The notes under the pieces: generated by a model
Told to the model about the DNA's origin: nothing
Databases searched by the model: none
The model's input: only the letters and a program-made list of their open reading frames with translations
Position numbers and translations under genes: made by a program
Origin: Gottfriedia acidiceleris
GTDB taxonomy: Bacteria > Bacillota > Bacilli > Bacillales > Bacillaceae_G
NCBI RefSeq assembly: GCF_002128425.1
Contig: NZ_NESS01000005.1
Span: 1 to 64,000, forward strand
Direction of reading: 5' to 3'
DNA length: 64,000 nt
Shown here: in pieces, positions 46,634-55,506 of the stretch
Numbering within the stretch: position 1 is the stretch's first letter
Layout of the letters: every line of letters starts with the position of its first letter

Positions 46634-47104
46634 TTATTCATTTAATTTTGAAGCAAAAATTGGAATAATTATGATCGTAATAAATATTAATGCTAAAACG
46701 ATTAATGAATTTTTCCATCTAAAATCATTTTCTCTATCATTTTTATGTTGATTTATGAATTCATCATATATTTTCGATGAAACAAATTTTCCTGGATCTA
46801 GTATTTCTCCTGTTTTTTCATCCAGTAAATACGTATCATAATTTGCTGTTTTAAAGAAATGATCTCTTACTGTATCGTATTTTACAGCAATTGCCACTAC
46901 ATTTTCGTCTGTGTTTGTGTCCCTATTTGTTAAACTAAATTCTTTTTGTTCGACAATCACAGTTGATTTCTTTACATAATAATGAACTTCCTTACTATTA
47001 TTTTTATCTATTTGATCTAAATAGCCAGATGCTGCATTTGAGGTTGATACATTAGATAAAAACAACAAAAAGAAACAGAAGATGCAAAATGCAACTCTTT
47101 TCAT
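46634..47104 (-). CDS. Exported protein with C-terminal membrane anchor
   Basis: 156 residues. Signal peptide (MKRVAFCIFCFFLLFLSNVSTSNA, cleavage near residue 24) followed by a hydrophilic domain of about 100 residues. A C-terminal membrane helix (SLIVLALIFITIIIIPIFA, about 132-150) leaves a short basic tail. It would sit on the membrane facing outward. The domain (VKKSTVIVEQKEFSLTNRD, then DTVRDHFFKTANYDTYLLDEKTG) is not recognised. A GGGGGG-rich site precedes the ATG. Confidence 0.7.
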   Translation of the reverse strand: MKRVAFCIFCFFLLFLSNVSTSNAASGYLDQIDKNNSKEVHYYVKKSTVIVEQKEFSLTNRDTNTDENVVAIAVKYDTVRDHFFKTANYDTYLLDEKTGEILDPGKFVSSKIYDEFINQHKNDRENDFRWKNSLIVLALIFITIIIIPIFASKLNE

Positions 47105-47233
47105 TATATCCCCCCACTTCTATTCAAATCTACTAAATTATATTCACTAGATTTTTAAATAGTCCTAGAGAGTATTTCTCATCTGTCTCTTTAATCCGGA
47201 GCCGGTAAATTTTCGCAAAAGAATCCCTTCTAT

Positions 47234-47758
47234 TTATCCTATATTCTGAGATTCATCTTCTATGAAATTTAAAAATCTATAGTTCCACATTTTTTCGTAA
47301 AAATCAATCGTCTCTTTTGCAGACATAAATGGATTATTTAATGTAGATGTTGCTTTTTGTACCATGAAATTTTCGTAACCTAAACCATGAGCGAATTTAA
47401 TTGTAGCATCCATACAGTATTCAGTTTGTGCGCCGCAAAATTCTATTCTTCGGACTGCTAATTGATCTAAAAGATTCTTTAAGTTCGTTTTGTAAAAAGA
47501 ATTTGCATGTACTTTATTAATGAATAGATCTTGTTCTTGAACATCTAGATTCGCATTTATAGCCCAAAGTTCTTCTCCTTGTACTAATTCTTCATCACAA
47601 TGTTGTACAAAAATAATTGGCTTATGTAGCTCTCTATATAATGAGATTCTTTTATTTACTTTACTAATTAAAATTTCCAATTCAAATAAATGCTCACCGC
47701 TGTAACATACGCCATTTTGCAAATCGATCACAATTAAAACATCTGCACAATTTCCCAT
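47234..47758 (-). CDS. Isochorismatase-family cysteine hydrolase
   Basis: 174 residues from ATG 47758, with GAGGT upstream. Catalytic triad elements: Asp in VLIVIDLQNGV, Lys in the region INKVHANSFY, and Cys in FCGAQTEYCMDATIKFAHGLG. Members include nicotinamidase-like and isochorismatase-like enzymes; B. subtilis YcaC/PncA-type subgroups cannot be told apart here. No biosynthetic neighbour suggests a substrate. It is monocistronic, facing away from spoVR. Confidence 0.88.
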   Translation of the reverse strand: MGNCADVLIVIDLQNGVCYSGEHLFELEILISKVNKRISLYRELHKPIIFVQHCDEELVQGEELWAINANLDVQEQDLFINKVHANSFYKTNLKNLLDQLAVRRIEFCGAQTEYCMDATIKFAHGLGYENFMVQKATSTLNNPFMSAKETIDFYEKMWNYRFLNFIEDESQNIG

Positions 47759-48059
47759 TGTTATTACCTCATTCATATTTTTATTATGTAAATAATTTTA
47801 TCATCACTGTTCTATTGTCCACAATAGTTGGTTTAGCGTACTATCACGTATATTGGTCATGAAAACTTTACCAAATAAATCTAGATATTTCTATTTCACA
47901 TTTCCCTTCTAAATTAGATTAATTCGACATAAAAGAAGTTTTGTCTTGTAGATTCATTTAAACTACAAATTTTATGTTGAAATTATTAATTTAAACTCCA
48001 TAGTATATATCGTCAAAAATTATCATACATTGTCAATACACATAGTAGGGGGAATAATA
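47759..48059. other. Divergent intergenic region, 301 bp
   Basis: Shared upstream region of the isochorismatase-like and spoVR genes. It contains a candidate sigma-E promoter just before spoVR, listed separately. The remaining sequence is AT-rich with no gene seen. Confidence 0.6.
48003..48031 (+). promoter_or_regulatory. Candidate sigma-E promoter of spoVR
   Basis: GTATATA and CATACATT are separated by 14 bases, close to the sigma-E pattern (GHATATT, 13-15 bases, CATACAAT). It lies 29 bases before the spoVR start. SpoVR of B. subtilis is made under sigma-E in the mother cell, which supports this assignment. Confidence 0.5.
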
Positions 48060-49469
48060 ATGGACTCAAATAATTTACGTGAATTAGAGTATGCAATAGA
48101 TGAAATTACTGAAATTGCAAAAGGATTTGGGCTTGAATATTTTCCAATGAGGTATGAAATATGCCCCTCTGAAATTATTTACACGTTTGGTGCGTACGGA
48201 ATGCCAACTAGATATTCACATTGGAGCTTTGGAAAAAAATTCTATAAGATGAAGTTGCAGTATGATCTAGGGTTAAGTAAGATTTATGAATTAGTGATTA
48301 ACTCTAACCCATGTTATGCATTTTTACTTGATACCAATAGCCTGATTCAAAACAAATTGATAGTTGCCCATGTACTCGCTCATAGCGATTTCTTTAAAAA
48401 TAATGTGCGATTTAGCAATACAAATCGAGATATGGTCGAAAGCATGGCTGCAACAGCTGAAAGAATTAAACAATATGAACAAAAATATGGAAAAAAGTTA
48501 GTAGAAGAATTTTTGAATGCAGTTATAGCTATCCAAGAACATATTGACCCTTCTATTGTAAGAAATAGATTGTCGTGGCAATTAGAAGATGATATGATCA
48601 TCCCTCTTCCTCGAGTAGGACCATATGATGATTTATGGAACTTGGATAATAAAAATGAAAATATTACTCCTGTAAAACCTCAAAAAAAGAAATTCCCACC
48701 ACAACCTGAAAAGGATCTTTTACTATTTATTCAACATTTTAGTAGCGAATTAGAAGAGTGGCAACGAGACATTTTAACAATGTTACGAGAGGAAATGGTC
48801 TATTTTTGGCCACAACTCGAAACAAAAATTATGAATGAAGGATGGGCTAGTCTTTGGCATCAACGTATTATGCGAGAGTTAGATTTAACATCTGGTGAAT
48901 CAATTGAATATGCAAAATTAAATGCAAGTGTAGTACAGCCCTCGAAAACAAGTATAAACCCTTACTATTTTGGACTAAAAATGTTTGAGGATATTGAAGA
49001 AAGATATAACAATCCAACTGAAGAAATGAAACAAAATGGAGTGAAAGTTGGTTCTGGAACTGAAAAAATTTTTGAAGTACGTGAGCTTGAATCAGATACT
49101 AGTTTCATTAGAAACTATTTATCAAAAGAATTTGTGATGAACAAAGACTTGTACTTGTTTAATAAACAAGGAAAAGAATATAAGATTAATGATAAAAGCT
49201 GGGTGAATGTACGTGATCAATTGGTAAATATGCGTACGAATGGAGGATATCCTTATATAACTGTAATTGATGGAGATTATCAAAAAAAAGGTGAATTGTA
49301 TTTAAAGCATTCATTTGAAGAGATTGAATTAGACGTTAAATATCTAGAGAAAGTTTTACCATATTTATACCAATTATGGGGAAGAACGACTCATATTGAG
49401 ACAAGAATGGATGGAAAATCCGTATTATTTAGTTATGATGGAATTAATGTAAATCGAAAAAATTTGTAA
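48060..49469 (+). CDS. spoVR: Stage V sporulation protein R
   Basis: 469 residues from ATG 48060, nine bases after GGGGG. The SpoVR family block is continuous: [57 protein letters not shown] and [11 protein letters not shown]. In B. subtilis it is needed for normal spore cortex; E. coli YcgB is a relative of unknown role. The protein has no membrane segments. It is followed by a compact terminator. Confidence 0.96.
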   Translation: MDSNNLRELEYAIDEITEIAKGFGLEYFPMRYEICPSEIIYTFGAYGMPTRYSHWSFGKKFYKMKLQYDLGLSKIYELVINSNPCYAFLLDTNSLIQNKLIVAHVLAHSDFFKNNVRFSNTNRDMVESMAATAERIKQYEQKYGKKLVEEFLNAVIAIQEHIDPSIVRNRLSWQLEDDMIIPLPRVGPYDDLWNLDNKNENITPVKPQKKKFPPQPEKDLLLFIQHFSSELEEWQRDILTMLREEMVYFWPQLETKIMNEGWASLWHQRIMRELDLTSGESIEYAKLNASVVQPSKTSINPYYFGLKMFEDIEERYNNPTEEMKQNGVKVGSGTEKIFEVRELESDTSFIRNYLSKEFVMNKDLYLFNKQGKEYKINDKSWVNVRDQLVNMRTNGGYPYITVIDGDYQKKGELYLKHSFEEIELDVKYLEKVLPYLYQLWGRTTHIETRMDGKSVLFSYDGINVNRKNL

Positions 49470-49493
49470 ACGCCTGTTTAGGCGTTTTTTTAT
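49468..49493 (+). terminator. Terminator of spoVR
   Basis: AACGCCT and AGGCGTT pair around GTTT, followed by seven T residues, overlapping the stop codon. Confidence 0.9.
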
Positions 49494-49540
49494 TTTAGCT
49501 AATTCTTTAACGTTGTTTACTACATAGTACATCGAATAGA

Positions 49541-50356
49541 TCATGTTAGTTTCCTTCCACTCAAGATCACGGCATTTCCTAATACTTTTTTGTTCAATAA
49601 GATTTTTGGCAATTTCATTTCTTTTTCAAGTTTAGAGCTGTTCAATTCATTTAGACCAAATTTTTTTATATCGTTTAAAAGCCCTTTTTCATCTCCAAAT
49701 ATTTTTTCATCCAAAAACAAATCTAAAAAGACGAAACTCCCACCAGGTTTCAACACTCTTAATGCTTCTTTTATTACATCTGTTTTATTACTTCGATCTT
49801 TTACTTCATGAAATGTAAGACAGCTTACTATTACATCGAATTCATTCTCATTAAAAGGGAGTTCTGAAGCACTTGCTTTCAGAAAATCAATCTGATTAGA
49901 GACGCCTTCTATTTCTGCATTTTGTTGGCATTGTGCTTTCGAATATTCCCAATTATCTCCCCAATAATCAATTCCAGTTAAAAAAGACGTAGGAAAAGTC
50001 TTTGCCAGTTTAATAATCAGTGAACCGCTACCAGTTCCAATATCTAAAAGTTTTCCAGTTCCATCCCAATTCAGTTTTGACACAATTAAGTCATGTATTT
50101 TTGACTGATAATTCCCTCCAATTGGTGCAAATTGGTACACAGAATAAGTAAGTATGAAAGTTATATATAGAAATGGCACTGCTAAAATTCCAGATAGAAC
50201 ACGTACATATGTATAAACTGGTAATAATGTTACTGATATTAAAATGAGTGAAATTACTAAAAAAATAAGCAATTTATATACGCGAATCCAAGTTTTATAT
50301 TTAGCTTTTAATTTCAAGATATCAGCAACCTTTAAGTTTTTAATTAAATTATACAT
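49541..50356 (-). CDS. Membrane-anchored class I methyltransferase
   Basis: 271 residues from ATG 50356; TTG 50362 is possible. Neither has a strong ribosome site. Two hydrophobic helices at about 30-75 (LLIFLVISLILISVTLL, then FLYITFILTYSVYQF) precede the catalytic domain. Motif I LLDIGTGSGSLI is at about 101-112; motif II is LTGIDYW, motif IV FDVIVSCLTFHEV, and ALRVLKPGGSFVFLDLF follows. The family (methyltransferase 11/25) acts on small molecules or lipids; the membrane anchor favours a lipid or membrane-bound acceptor, which is inference. Confidence 0.85.
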   Translation of the reverse strand: MYNLIKNLKVADILKLKAKYKTWIRVYKLLIFLVISLILISVTLLPVYTYVRVLSGILAVPFLYITFILTYSVYQFAPIGGNYQSKIHDLIVSKLNWDGTGKLLDIGTGSGSLIIKLAKTFPTSFLTGIDYWGDNWEYSKAQCQQNAEIEGVSNQIDFLKASASELPFNENEFDVIVSCLTFHEVKDRSNKTDVIKEALRVLKPGGSFVFLDLFLDEKIFGDEKGLLNDIKKFGLNELNSSKLEKEMKLPKILLNKKVLGNAVILSGRKLT

Positions 50357-50429
50357 CTTCAAAAAAGTATCGTTAATTACTTATTAAGCAAATAGGCAAG
50401 AAATTAACTATAATTTTCCTACTTTAACA

Positions 50430-50470
50430 AAACAAACCCCTAAAGCGAAAACTTGCACTAGAGGTTTGTT
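50430..50470 (-). terminator. Terminator of COG2509 gene
   Basis: AACAAACC and GGTTTGTT anchor a hairpin with a 24-base interior that has further partial pairing, followed by a T-rich stretch (TTGTTTTGTTAA). Confidence 0.7.
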
Positions 50471-50479
50471 AATTACGTA

Positions 50480-51934
50480 TTAAACAGTAACTAATTCTTT
50501 TTGTTTACTTCCGATTTTCGTAACGATGTCACGTGCGATCCATACGCCACATGCGCTTGCTTGAGCTAAACCACGAGTAACTCCTGCTCCATCTCCACCT
50601 AAATATAAACCAGAGATTTCGCTTTCAAAGTGTTCATTTAGCTTTGGTCGTGCTGAATAGAATTTTGCTTCTACACCATAGAAAAGTGTATGTTCTGCAG
50701 CGATACCTGGTGTAACATGGTTCAATGCTTCTATCATTTCAATTAAACTTTTCATTGTATTATATGGTAAAACTAATCCTAGATCCCCTGGTACTGCTTC
50801 TTTTAAAGTTGGTTCTAAGAAGCCTTCTTTAATACGTTTTTCAGTAGAACGGCGACCTTTTAAAATATCTCCATATTTTTGTACGATTACTCCACCGTGT
50901 GAAAGCATGTTTGCAAGACGTGAAACCTCGTGTGCATATTCATTTGGTTTATCAAATGGTTCTGCGAATTGATGCGATACTAATAAGGCAAAGTTTGTAT
51001 TTGGACTTCCTAATTTAGGGTCTTTATAAGCATGTCCATTTGCGGTCATAATTCCTGAATGATTTTCAACTACTACGTGTCCAGATGGATTACTACAGAA
51101 TGTTCTGACTTTTGTACCCACGCTAGTATTAAATACAAATTTTCCTTCGTATAAGTGCTTGTTAATCTCTTCCATTACTACGTTTGAAGTCTCAACACGA
51201 ACACCAATATCAACTTGATTTGTTGACATTTTTAAACGACGTTTTTTCATAACATCAGTTAACCATTTTGAGCCATCACGACCAGGCACAATTACAACTT
51301 TCTCGGCATGTAATTCTTCACCTTTTTTTAATTTAATTCCTTTTATGATATGAGTCCCATCAACCTTTTCAGTTAATAAGTCCTCTACTTCAGTTTTATA
51401 TTTCATATCAATTTTTGTTTTTAAATACTCATATATGCTTTTTAGAATTTCTAAATTTTGTTCCGTTCCTAAATGACGAACTTGTGCACGTAATAATTTA
51501 AGTCCTGCTGCGTATCCACGACGTTCAATATCTCTAACTTCTTCTGTTAAAGGATCAGTAATCGATTCAGTCGCACCATGTTCTAAATTAATTTCATCAA
51601 CGTATTTGATTAATTCTACTACTTGTGAATCTGATAAGTAATCGGTCATCCATCCACCAAATTCGCTTGTAATATTAAATTTCCCATCCGAATAAGCTCC
51701 AGCACCACCAAAACCATTTGTAATTGAACAAGCTGGTAAGCAACCTGAAAAATCTTTTTTACCTGCAGCAGGTGGACATTTTTCAATTTTCTTTTGTAAA
51801 ATCGGGCAATGTCTTGCGAATATATCATGTCCTTTATCGACAAGTAGTACTTTAGCATTAGGCATTTTTAACGTCAATTCATAGCAAGTAAAGATTCCAG
51901 CTGGTCCTGCTCCAACAACTATTACATCATACAT
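50480..51934 (-). CDS. FAD-dependent protein, COG2509 family
   Basis: 484 residues, typical of the family. N-terminal dinucleotide fold VIVVGAGPAGIFTCYEL; CPILQKKIEKCPPAAGKK with Cys residues; and FGGAGAYSDGKFN, a hallmark of this group. C-terminal GLYLGGDGAGVTRGLAQASACG completes the FAD site. Described members are predicted dehydrogenases; the reaction is unknown. A good sigma-A-like promoter lies upstream at 51987-52015. Monocistronic. Confidence 0.9.
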   Translation of the reverse strand: MYDVIVVGAGPAGIFTCYELTLKMPNAKVLLVDKGHDIFARHCPILQKKIEKCPPAAGKKDFSGCLPACSITNGFGGAGAYSDGKFNITSEFGGWMTDYLSDSQVVELIKYVDEINLEHGATESITDPLTEEVRDIERRGYAAGLKLLRAQVRHLGTEQNLEILKSIYEYLKTKIDMKYKTEVEDLLTEKVDGTHIIKGIKLKKGEELHAEKVVIVPGRDGSKWLTDVMKKRRLKMSTNQVDIGVRVETSNVVMEEINKHLYEGKFVFNTSVGTKVRTFCSNPSGHVVVENHSGIMTANGHAYKDPKLGSPNTNFALLVSHQFAEPFDKPNEYAHEVSRLANMLSHGGVIVQKYGDILKGRRSTEKRIKEGFLEPTLKEAVPGDLGLVLPYNTMKSLIEMIEALNHVTPGIAAEHTLFYGVEAKFYSARPKLNEHFESEISGLYLGGDGAGVTRGLAQASACGVWIARDIVTKIGSKQKELVTV

Positions 51935-52314
51935 CTATATATACCTCCAAATAGGTTTAAATTATTTCATTTGATCAACCTAAAATAGAATACCATCAAT
52001 AAGAATGCGTTTCAAGTAAAAACACGAACATTTTTTGTATTTTTTTAAAAAAACATTCGTTTATCGACAAAGTGAAACCTTTTCATAATAAATAACGATC
52101 TGCCATTTAGCTTTTTTATCCAATATTAGACAATTCAAACTTGAGTATAAATTTGACATCAAACGATTGATCATTCAACAATTTTAGTATTTTATCCTAA
52201 TTTAACGAAAAGTTAATTGTTGATATACGAAAATATCCTATTTGATAGAAACACAATCACGCAAACTTGAATAGTTATATAAATAACAGATTTTTTATAT
52301 TGGAGATGGAAAAT
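51935..52314. other. Intergenic region, 380 bp
   Basis: Holds the promoter of the leftward COG2509 gene (listed separately) and, near 52301, the TGGAGATGG ribosome site of the rightward gene. The rest is AT-rich with nothing recognised. Confidence 0.6.
51987..52015 (-). promoter_or_regulatory. Sigma-A promoter of COG2509 gene
   Basis: On the minus strand, TTGAAA (52015-52010) and TATTCT (51992-51987) are separated by 17 bases, close to the sigma-A consensus, about 50 bp before the start codon. Confidence 0.6.
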
Positions 52315-52737
52315 ATGCTCGAAGAAAATATAAAGGAAAAGGATGGTAAAGATCATTATCAAAAAACTAATTTAGAAGATGAAGAATTACAATCAAGTCT
52401 TGAGAGGAAAATTGTTGCTGTAACATGGGTTAAAGCAGTTGCACAGTTATATGAAACGATTACATTATCAAAATTGTATACAATTGACAAAGATCCAATC
52501 TTTCAAGGGAAAAAAGATATCTTATCGGGAATGTGGATTGGCACAGCTGGTCAATTTTCCATAGCTTTTCATGTTTCTAAGCAATTATTCACTTCAGATA
52601 AAAAAGATTTACTTGAGTTACAAAGAAAAATAGTGCTTTCTGATTCAATCCAACTAGTTGGTAACGCATTGGCACTTATTGGTGCATCTGAAGTAATTCA
52701 AGAGGAAATTGGTGACGGGGAAATATTCCTATCATAG
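52315..52737 (+). CDS. Small protein of unknown function
   Basis: 140 residues from ATG 52315, five bases after TGGAGATGG; a longer frame upstream has no ribosome site. A hydrophilic, acidic N-terminus of about 40 residues is followed by an amphipathic region (ERKIVAVTWVKAVAQLYETITLSKLY) and a weakly hydrophobic segment (SDSIQLVGNALALIGASEVI). No cysteine, no clear membrane helix. I do not recognise the family with confidence. It has no operon partner; a terminator follows. Confidence 0.65.
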   Translation: MLEENIKEKDGKDHYQKTNLEDEELQSSLERKIVAVTWVKAVAQLYETITLSKLYTIDKDPIFQGKKDILSGMWIGTAGQFSIAFHVSKQLFTSDKKDLLELQRKIVLSDSIQLVGNALALIGASEVIQEEIGDGEIFLS

Positions 52738-52822
52738 TCTTAGTAAATAAGAAACAATACTACTTAAAAACGTACACATATTTCTAAAATAAAAACGCAA
52801 AATTAAAAAATATAAAATAAAT

Positions 52823-52854
52823 AAATCCCACAAAAATTCATTGTGGGATTTTTA
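52823..52854. terminator. Bidirectional terminator
   Basis: AAATCCCACAA and TTGTGGGATTT form an 11-bp perfect stem, with T-runs in both directions. It separates the preceding gene from metC, which is convergent. Confidence 0.88.
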
Positions 52855-52889
52855 ATATAATTTAAATGTTGCTCTTATTACTTCTCCCT

Positions 52890-54068
52890 TTAATTAGTTG
52901 TTTTCCCTACACTTTGCACTTCTTGTTTTTCTCTTACATTTAATGCTTTTCGGAAGCTTACAATCAAGTCTTCAATATCTTCTAAACCGACGGACACTCT
53001 TATTAATGTATCTTTAACGCCTAATCTTTCACGAACATCAACCGGTATTGCAGCATGAGACATCTTTACAGGATATGATACAATTGTCTCAACTCCCCCT
53101 AGTGAAACAGCAACTGCAACGTTTTCAACAGATTGAAGGAAACTTGTCGTTTGTTCAAGCGTTTTTAGTGTAAATGAAAGGACTGCTCCTCCTCCAGTAG
53201 CCTGCTCAAAATGAACATCGTGACCAGGATGATTTTTTAGTCCTGGGTAATATACATCTTCAACCTCTTCTTGTTCTAAAAGCCAGTTTGCTAATTTTGA
53301 TGCCGTTTGTTCATATGCATCCATACGAACTTTTAAGGTCTTTAATCCTCTTAATGTTAGCCAACAGTCTTGTGGACCTAAAATAGCTCCGAATGAATTT
53401 TGAATTGTATATAAATCATTTGCAAGTTCTTCCGAATTTACGACCGCTAATCCTCCGATTACATCGCTATGACCTGCAATAAATTTCGTAGCACTATGAA
53501 CGACAATATCTGCTCCTAAGTCTAATGGTCTTTGTAAATATGGCGATAGAAAACTATTATCTACAATTACAAGTATGTCATTTTCTTTTGCTATTTTAAT
53601 TGCACTACTTAAATCAGTAATTTTCAAAAGAGGATTAGACGGTGTTTCTAAATAAAGTCCTTTTGTATTTGGCTTTATGCCAGCTTCAATCTCTTGTATA
53701 TTAGAAGCGTCTACGAAAGTAAAATCGATTCCGAAACGATTTAATACTTTTGTCGCTATTCTAAATGTCCCTCCATAAACATCTTCACAAATTACGATAT
53801 GATCCCCTGCTGAGAACAAAGACAATACAGATGAGATTGCAGCCATTCCTGATGAAAAAGCAAAACCGCGCACACCATTTTCTAATTTTGCAATTGTATT
53901 TTCTAACGCTTCTCTTGTAGGATTTCCACTTCTCGCATAGTCGTACTTACCAAAATTCTCGATATCAAACTGATGGAATGTTGAAGTCTGATAAATAGGA
54001 ATACTTAATGCACCTGTTGCCTGATCTACTTCATTTCCGTTATGAATTAATTTAGTTCCAAATTGCAT
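52890..54068 (-). CDS. metC: Cystathionine beta-lyase (MetC)
   Basis: 392 residues from ATG 54068, six bases after GGGGTG. Cys/Met-metabolism PLP family: Tyr/Arg block YDYARSGNPTREALEN, the aromatic-binding region SSGMAAISSVLSLFSAGDHIV, and the Schiff-base Lys in HSATKFIAGHSD. It would cleave cystathionine to homocysteine. It starts 6 bp after metI, whose stop lies between the two, so the two share one SAM-controlled transcript. The C-terminal end (SVGLEDIEDLIVSF) is the family norm. Confidence 0.92.
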   Translation of the reverse strand: MQFGTKLIHNGNEVDQATGALSIPIYQTSTFHQFDIENFGKYDYARSGNPTREALENTIAKLENGVRGFAFSSGMAAISSVLSLFSAGDHIVICEDVYGGTFRIATKVLNRFGIDFTFVDASNIQEIEAGIKPNTKGLYLETPSNPLLKITDLSSAIKIAKENDILVIVDNSFLSPYLQRPLDLGADIVVHSATKFIAGHSDVIGGLAVVNSEELANDLYTIQNSFGAILGPQDCWLTLRGLKTLKVRMDAYEQTASKLANWLLEQEEVEDVYYPGLKNHPGHDVHFEQATGGGAVLSFTLKTLEQTTSFLQSVENVAVAVSLGGVETIVSYPVKMSHAAIPVDVRERLGVKDTLIRVSVGLEDIEDLIVSFRKALNVREKQEVQSVGKTTN

Positions 54069-54073
54069 TCTTA

Positions 54074-55243
54074 TCACCCCAATGCATTTTCTAAGTCATT
54101 TAATAAATCATCAATATGTTCAATACCCACTGATAAACGTAATGTATGGTCATCTAGACCAAGCTTTCTTTTAAATTCCTCTGGCATTTCTGAATGAGTT
54201 TGTGTATGTGGATAAGTAATTAGCGATTCTACTCCACCTAAACTTTCTGCGAATGTAATTACTTTTACACTTCCTAAAACTTGTTCTACTAAACTTAAAT
54301 TTTTCACTTTAAATGAAATCATTGCACCAAATCCAGTTGCCTGTTCTTTAATAATTGAATACCCTTTATGCGTTGGTAATCCTACATAATAAACTTCAGT
54401 AACATTCGGATGATTTTCTAAAAACTTGGCAAGAACAATCGCATTTTTTTGACTGTATTCCATGCGTAAATGTAATGTTTTTATACCTCTTAATATTAAC
54501 CAAGAGTCAAATGGAGCTAATGTTGCACCTGTTGATTTTTGATAATAACGAATTCGTTCATTCGTATAGTCTGAATTAGTCACAACAAAACCAGCAAGAG
54601 TATCATTATGACCACCTAAATACTTTGTTCCACTATGAACAACAATATCTGCCCCGAGTTCGATTGGTCTAAAGAAATAAGGTGTTAAAAATGTATTATC
54701 AACGATCACAATAATATCTCGTTTTTTTGCAATCTCTACTACTCTTTTTAAATCAGTTACTTTCATCATTGGATTTGAAGGTGTTTCAATAAAAATTCCT
54801 TTTGTATTCGGTTTAAGTGCATCAAGAATATTTTCAATTTCAGTAGTATCAACAAAATTATGCTCAAGGCCATATGGCGAATAAATTTCTTCAAATAAAC
54901 GATATGTACCTCCGTATAAATCATCTGAAACAATTAGGTGATCACCTTTTTTAAATAAGCTTAATACTGCAGTAACGGCTGCATTTCCTGTTGCAAATGC
55001 AACACCATAATTTGCACTTTCTAATTTTGCAACAGTATTTTCGACTTCTTCTCGAGTTGGATTTTGTAATCTTGCATAATCATATCCAGTTGATTGATGT
55101 AGTCCTGCATGCTTAAATGTAGCAGATTGATAAATTGGATAACTAATCGCACCAGTTAATGGATCATAACCTTTGCTTCCATGAACAGCTACTGTTTCAA
55201 TCGATTTTTTATTCGTGTTTAAAGCCTCTTTTGTGTTAGTCAT
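54074..55243 (-). CDS. metI: Cystathionine gamma-synthase / O-acetylhomoserine (thiol)-lyase (MetI)
   Basis: 389 residues with ATG 55243 behind GGAGG. Same PLP family as metC: YDYARLQNPTREEVENTVAKLE, ATGNAAVTAVLSLF, and Lys in HSGTKYLGGHND. B. subtilis MetI acts on O-acetylhomoserine. The order metI-metC under an S-box riboswitch is the known Bacillus arrangement. The N-terminus (KSIETVAVHGSKGYDPLTGAISYPIYQSATF) is typical. Expression should fall when SAM is plentiful. Confidence 0.93.
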   Translation of the reverse strand: MTNTKEALNTNKKSIETVAVHGSKGYDPLTGAISYPIYQSATFKHAGLHQSTGYDYARLQNPTREEVENTVAKLESANYGVAFATGNAAVTAVLSLFKKGDHLIVSDDLYGGTYRLFEEIYSPYGLEHNFVDTTEIENILDALKPNTKGIFIETPSNPMMKVTDLKRVVEIAKKRDIIVIVDNTFLTPYFFRPIELGADIVVHSGTKYLGGHNDTLAGFVVTNSDYTNERIRYYQKSTGATLAPFDSWLILRGIKTLHLRMEYSQKNAIVLAKFLENHPNVTEVYYVGLPTHKGYSIIKEQATGFGAMISFKVKNLSLVEQVLGSVKVITFAESLGGVESLITYPHTQTHSEMPEEFKRKLGLDDHTLRLSVGIEHIDDLLNDLENALG

Positions 55244-55267
55244 TATAAATCCTCCATTTTAGTCAAA

Positions 55268-55302
55268 TAAAAAACCACTTCCTAAAAAATAAGAAGTGGT
55301 TA
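55268..55302 (-). terminator. Intrinsic terminator of the S-box leader
   Basis: On the minus strand, AACCACTTC and GAAGTGGTT pair around an AT-rich loop, followed by TTTTTTATTT. It lies between the riboswitch and metI and forms the off state. Confidence 0.9.
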
Positions 55303-55320
55303 TGTCAGCAAAATAAACAT

Positions 55321-55428
55321 ATCGCTCTTATCTTCCAGGTTTTTCACCTGCAGGATTTAGCACTTTCTAGTATTTACTAGAGTTGCCGGGTTTCGTCGGG
55401 CCAGTCCCTCCACCGCTCTTGATAAGAA
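55321..55428 (-). promoter_or_regulatory. SAM-I (S-box) riboswitch of metI-metC
   Basis: The minus strand shows the SAM-I consensus: CTTATCAAGAG for P1, GAGGGACTGGCCCGACGAA and ACCCGGCAAC for the core, an extended P3/P4 region with AGTGCTAAATCCTGC, and GATAAGAG closing P1. A terminator follows 20 bp later. With SAM bound the terminator forms and metI-metC is not transcribed. Confidence 0.96.
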
Positions 55429-55506
55429 TATTAAATTATATTGTTAAGTATATTAAAAACTCTGATAATTATCAATCATTTTTTTTGTTAGTTATTTCTT
55501 AACTTT

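Noticed and set aside
55321-55428. T-box instead of S-box upstream of metI
   Set aside because: The SAM-I core (GAGGGACTGGCCC...ACCCGGCAAC) is present and the T-box AGGGTGGNACCGCG motif is not.
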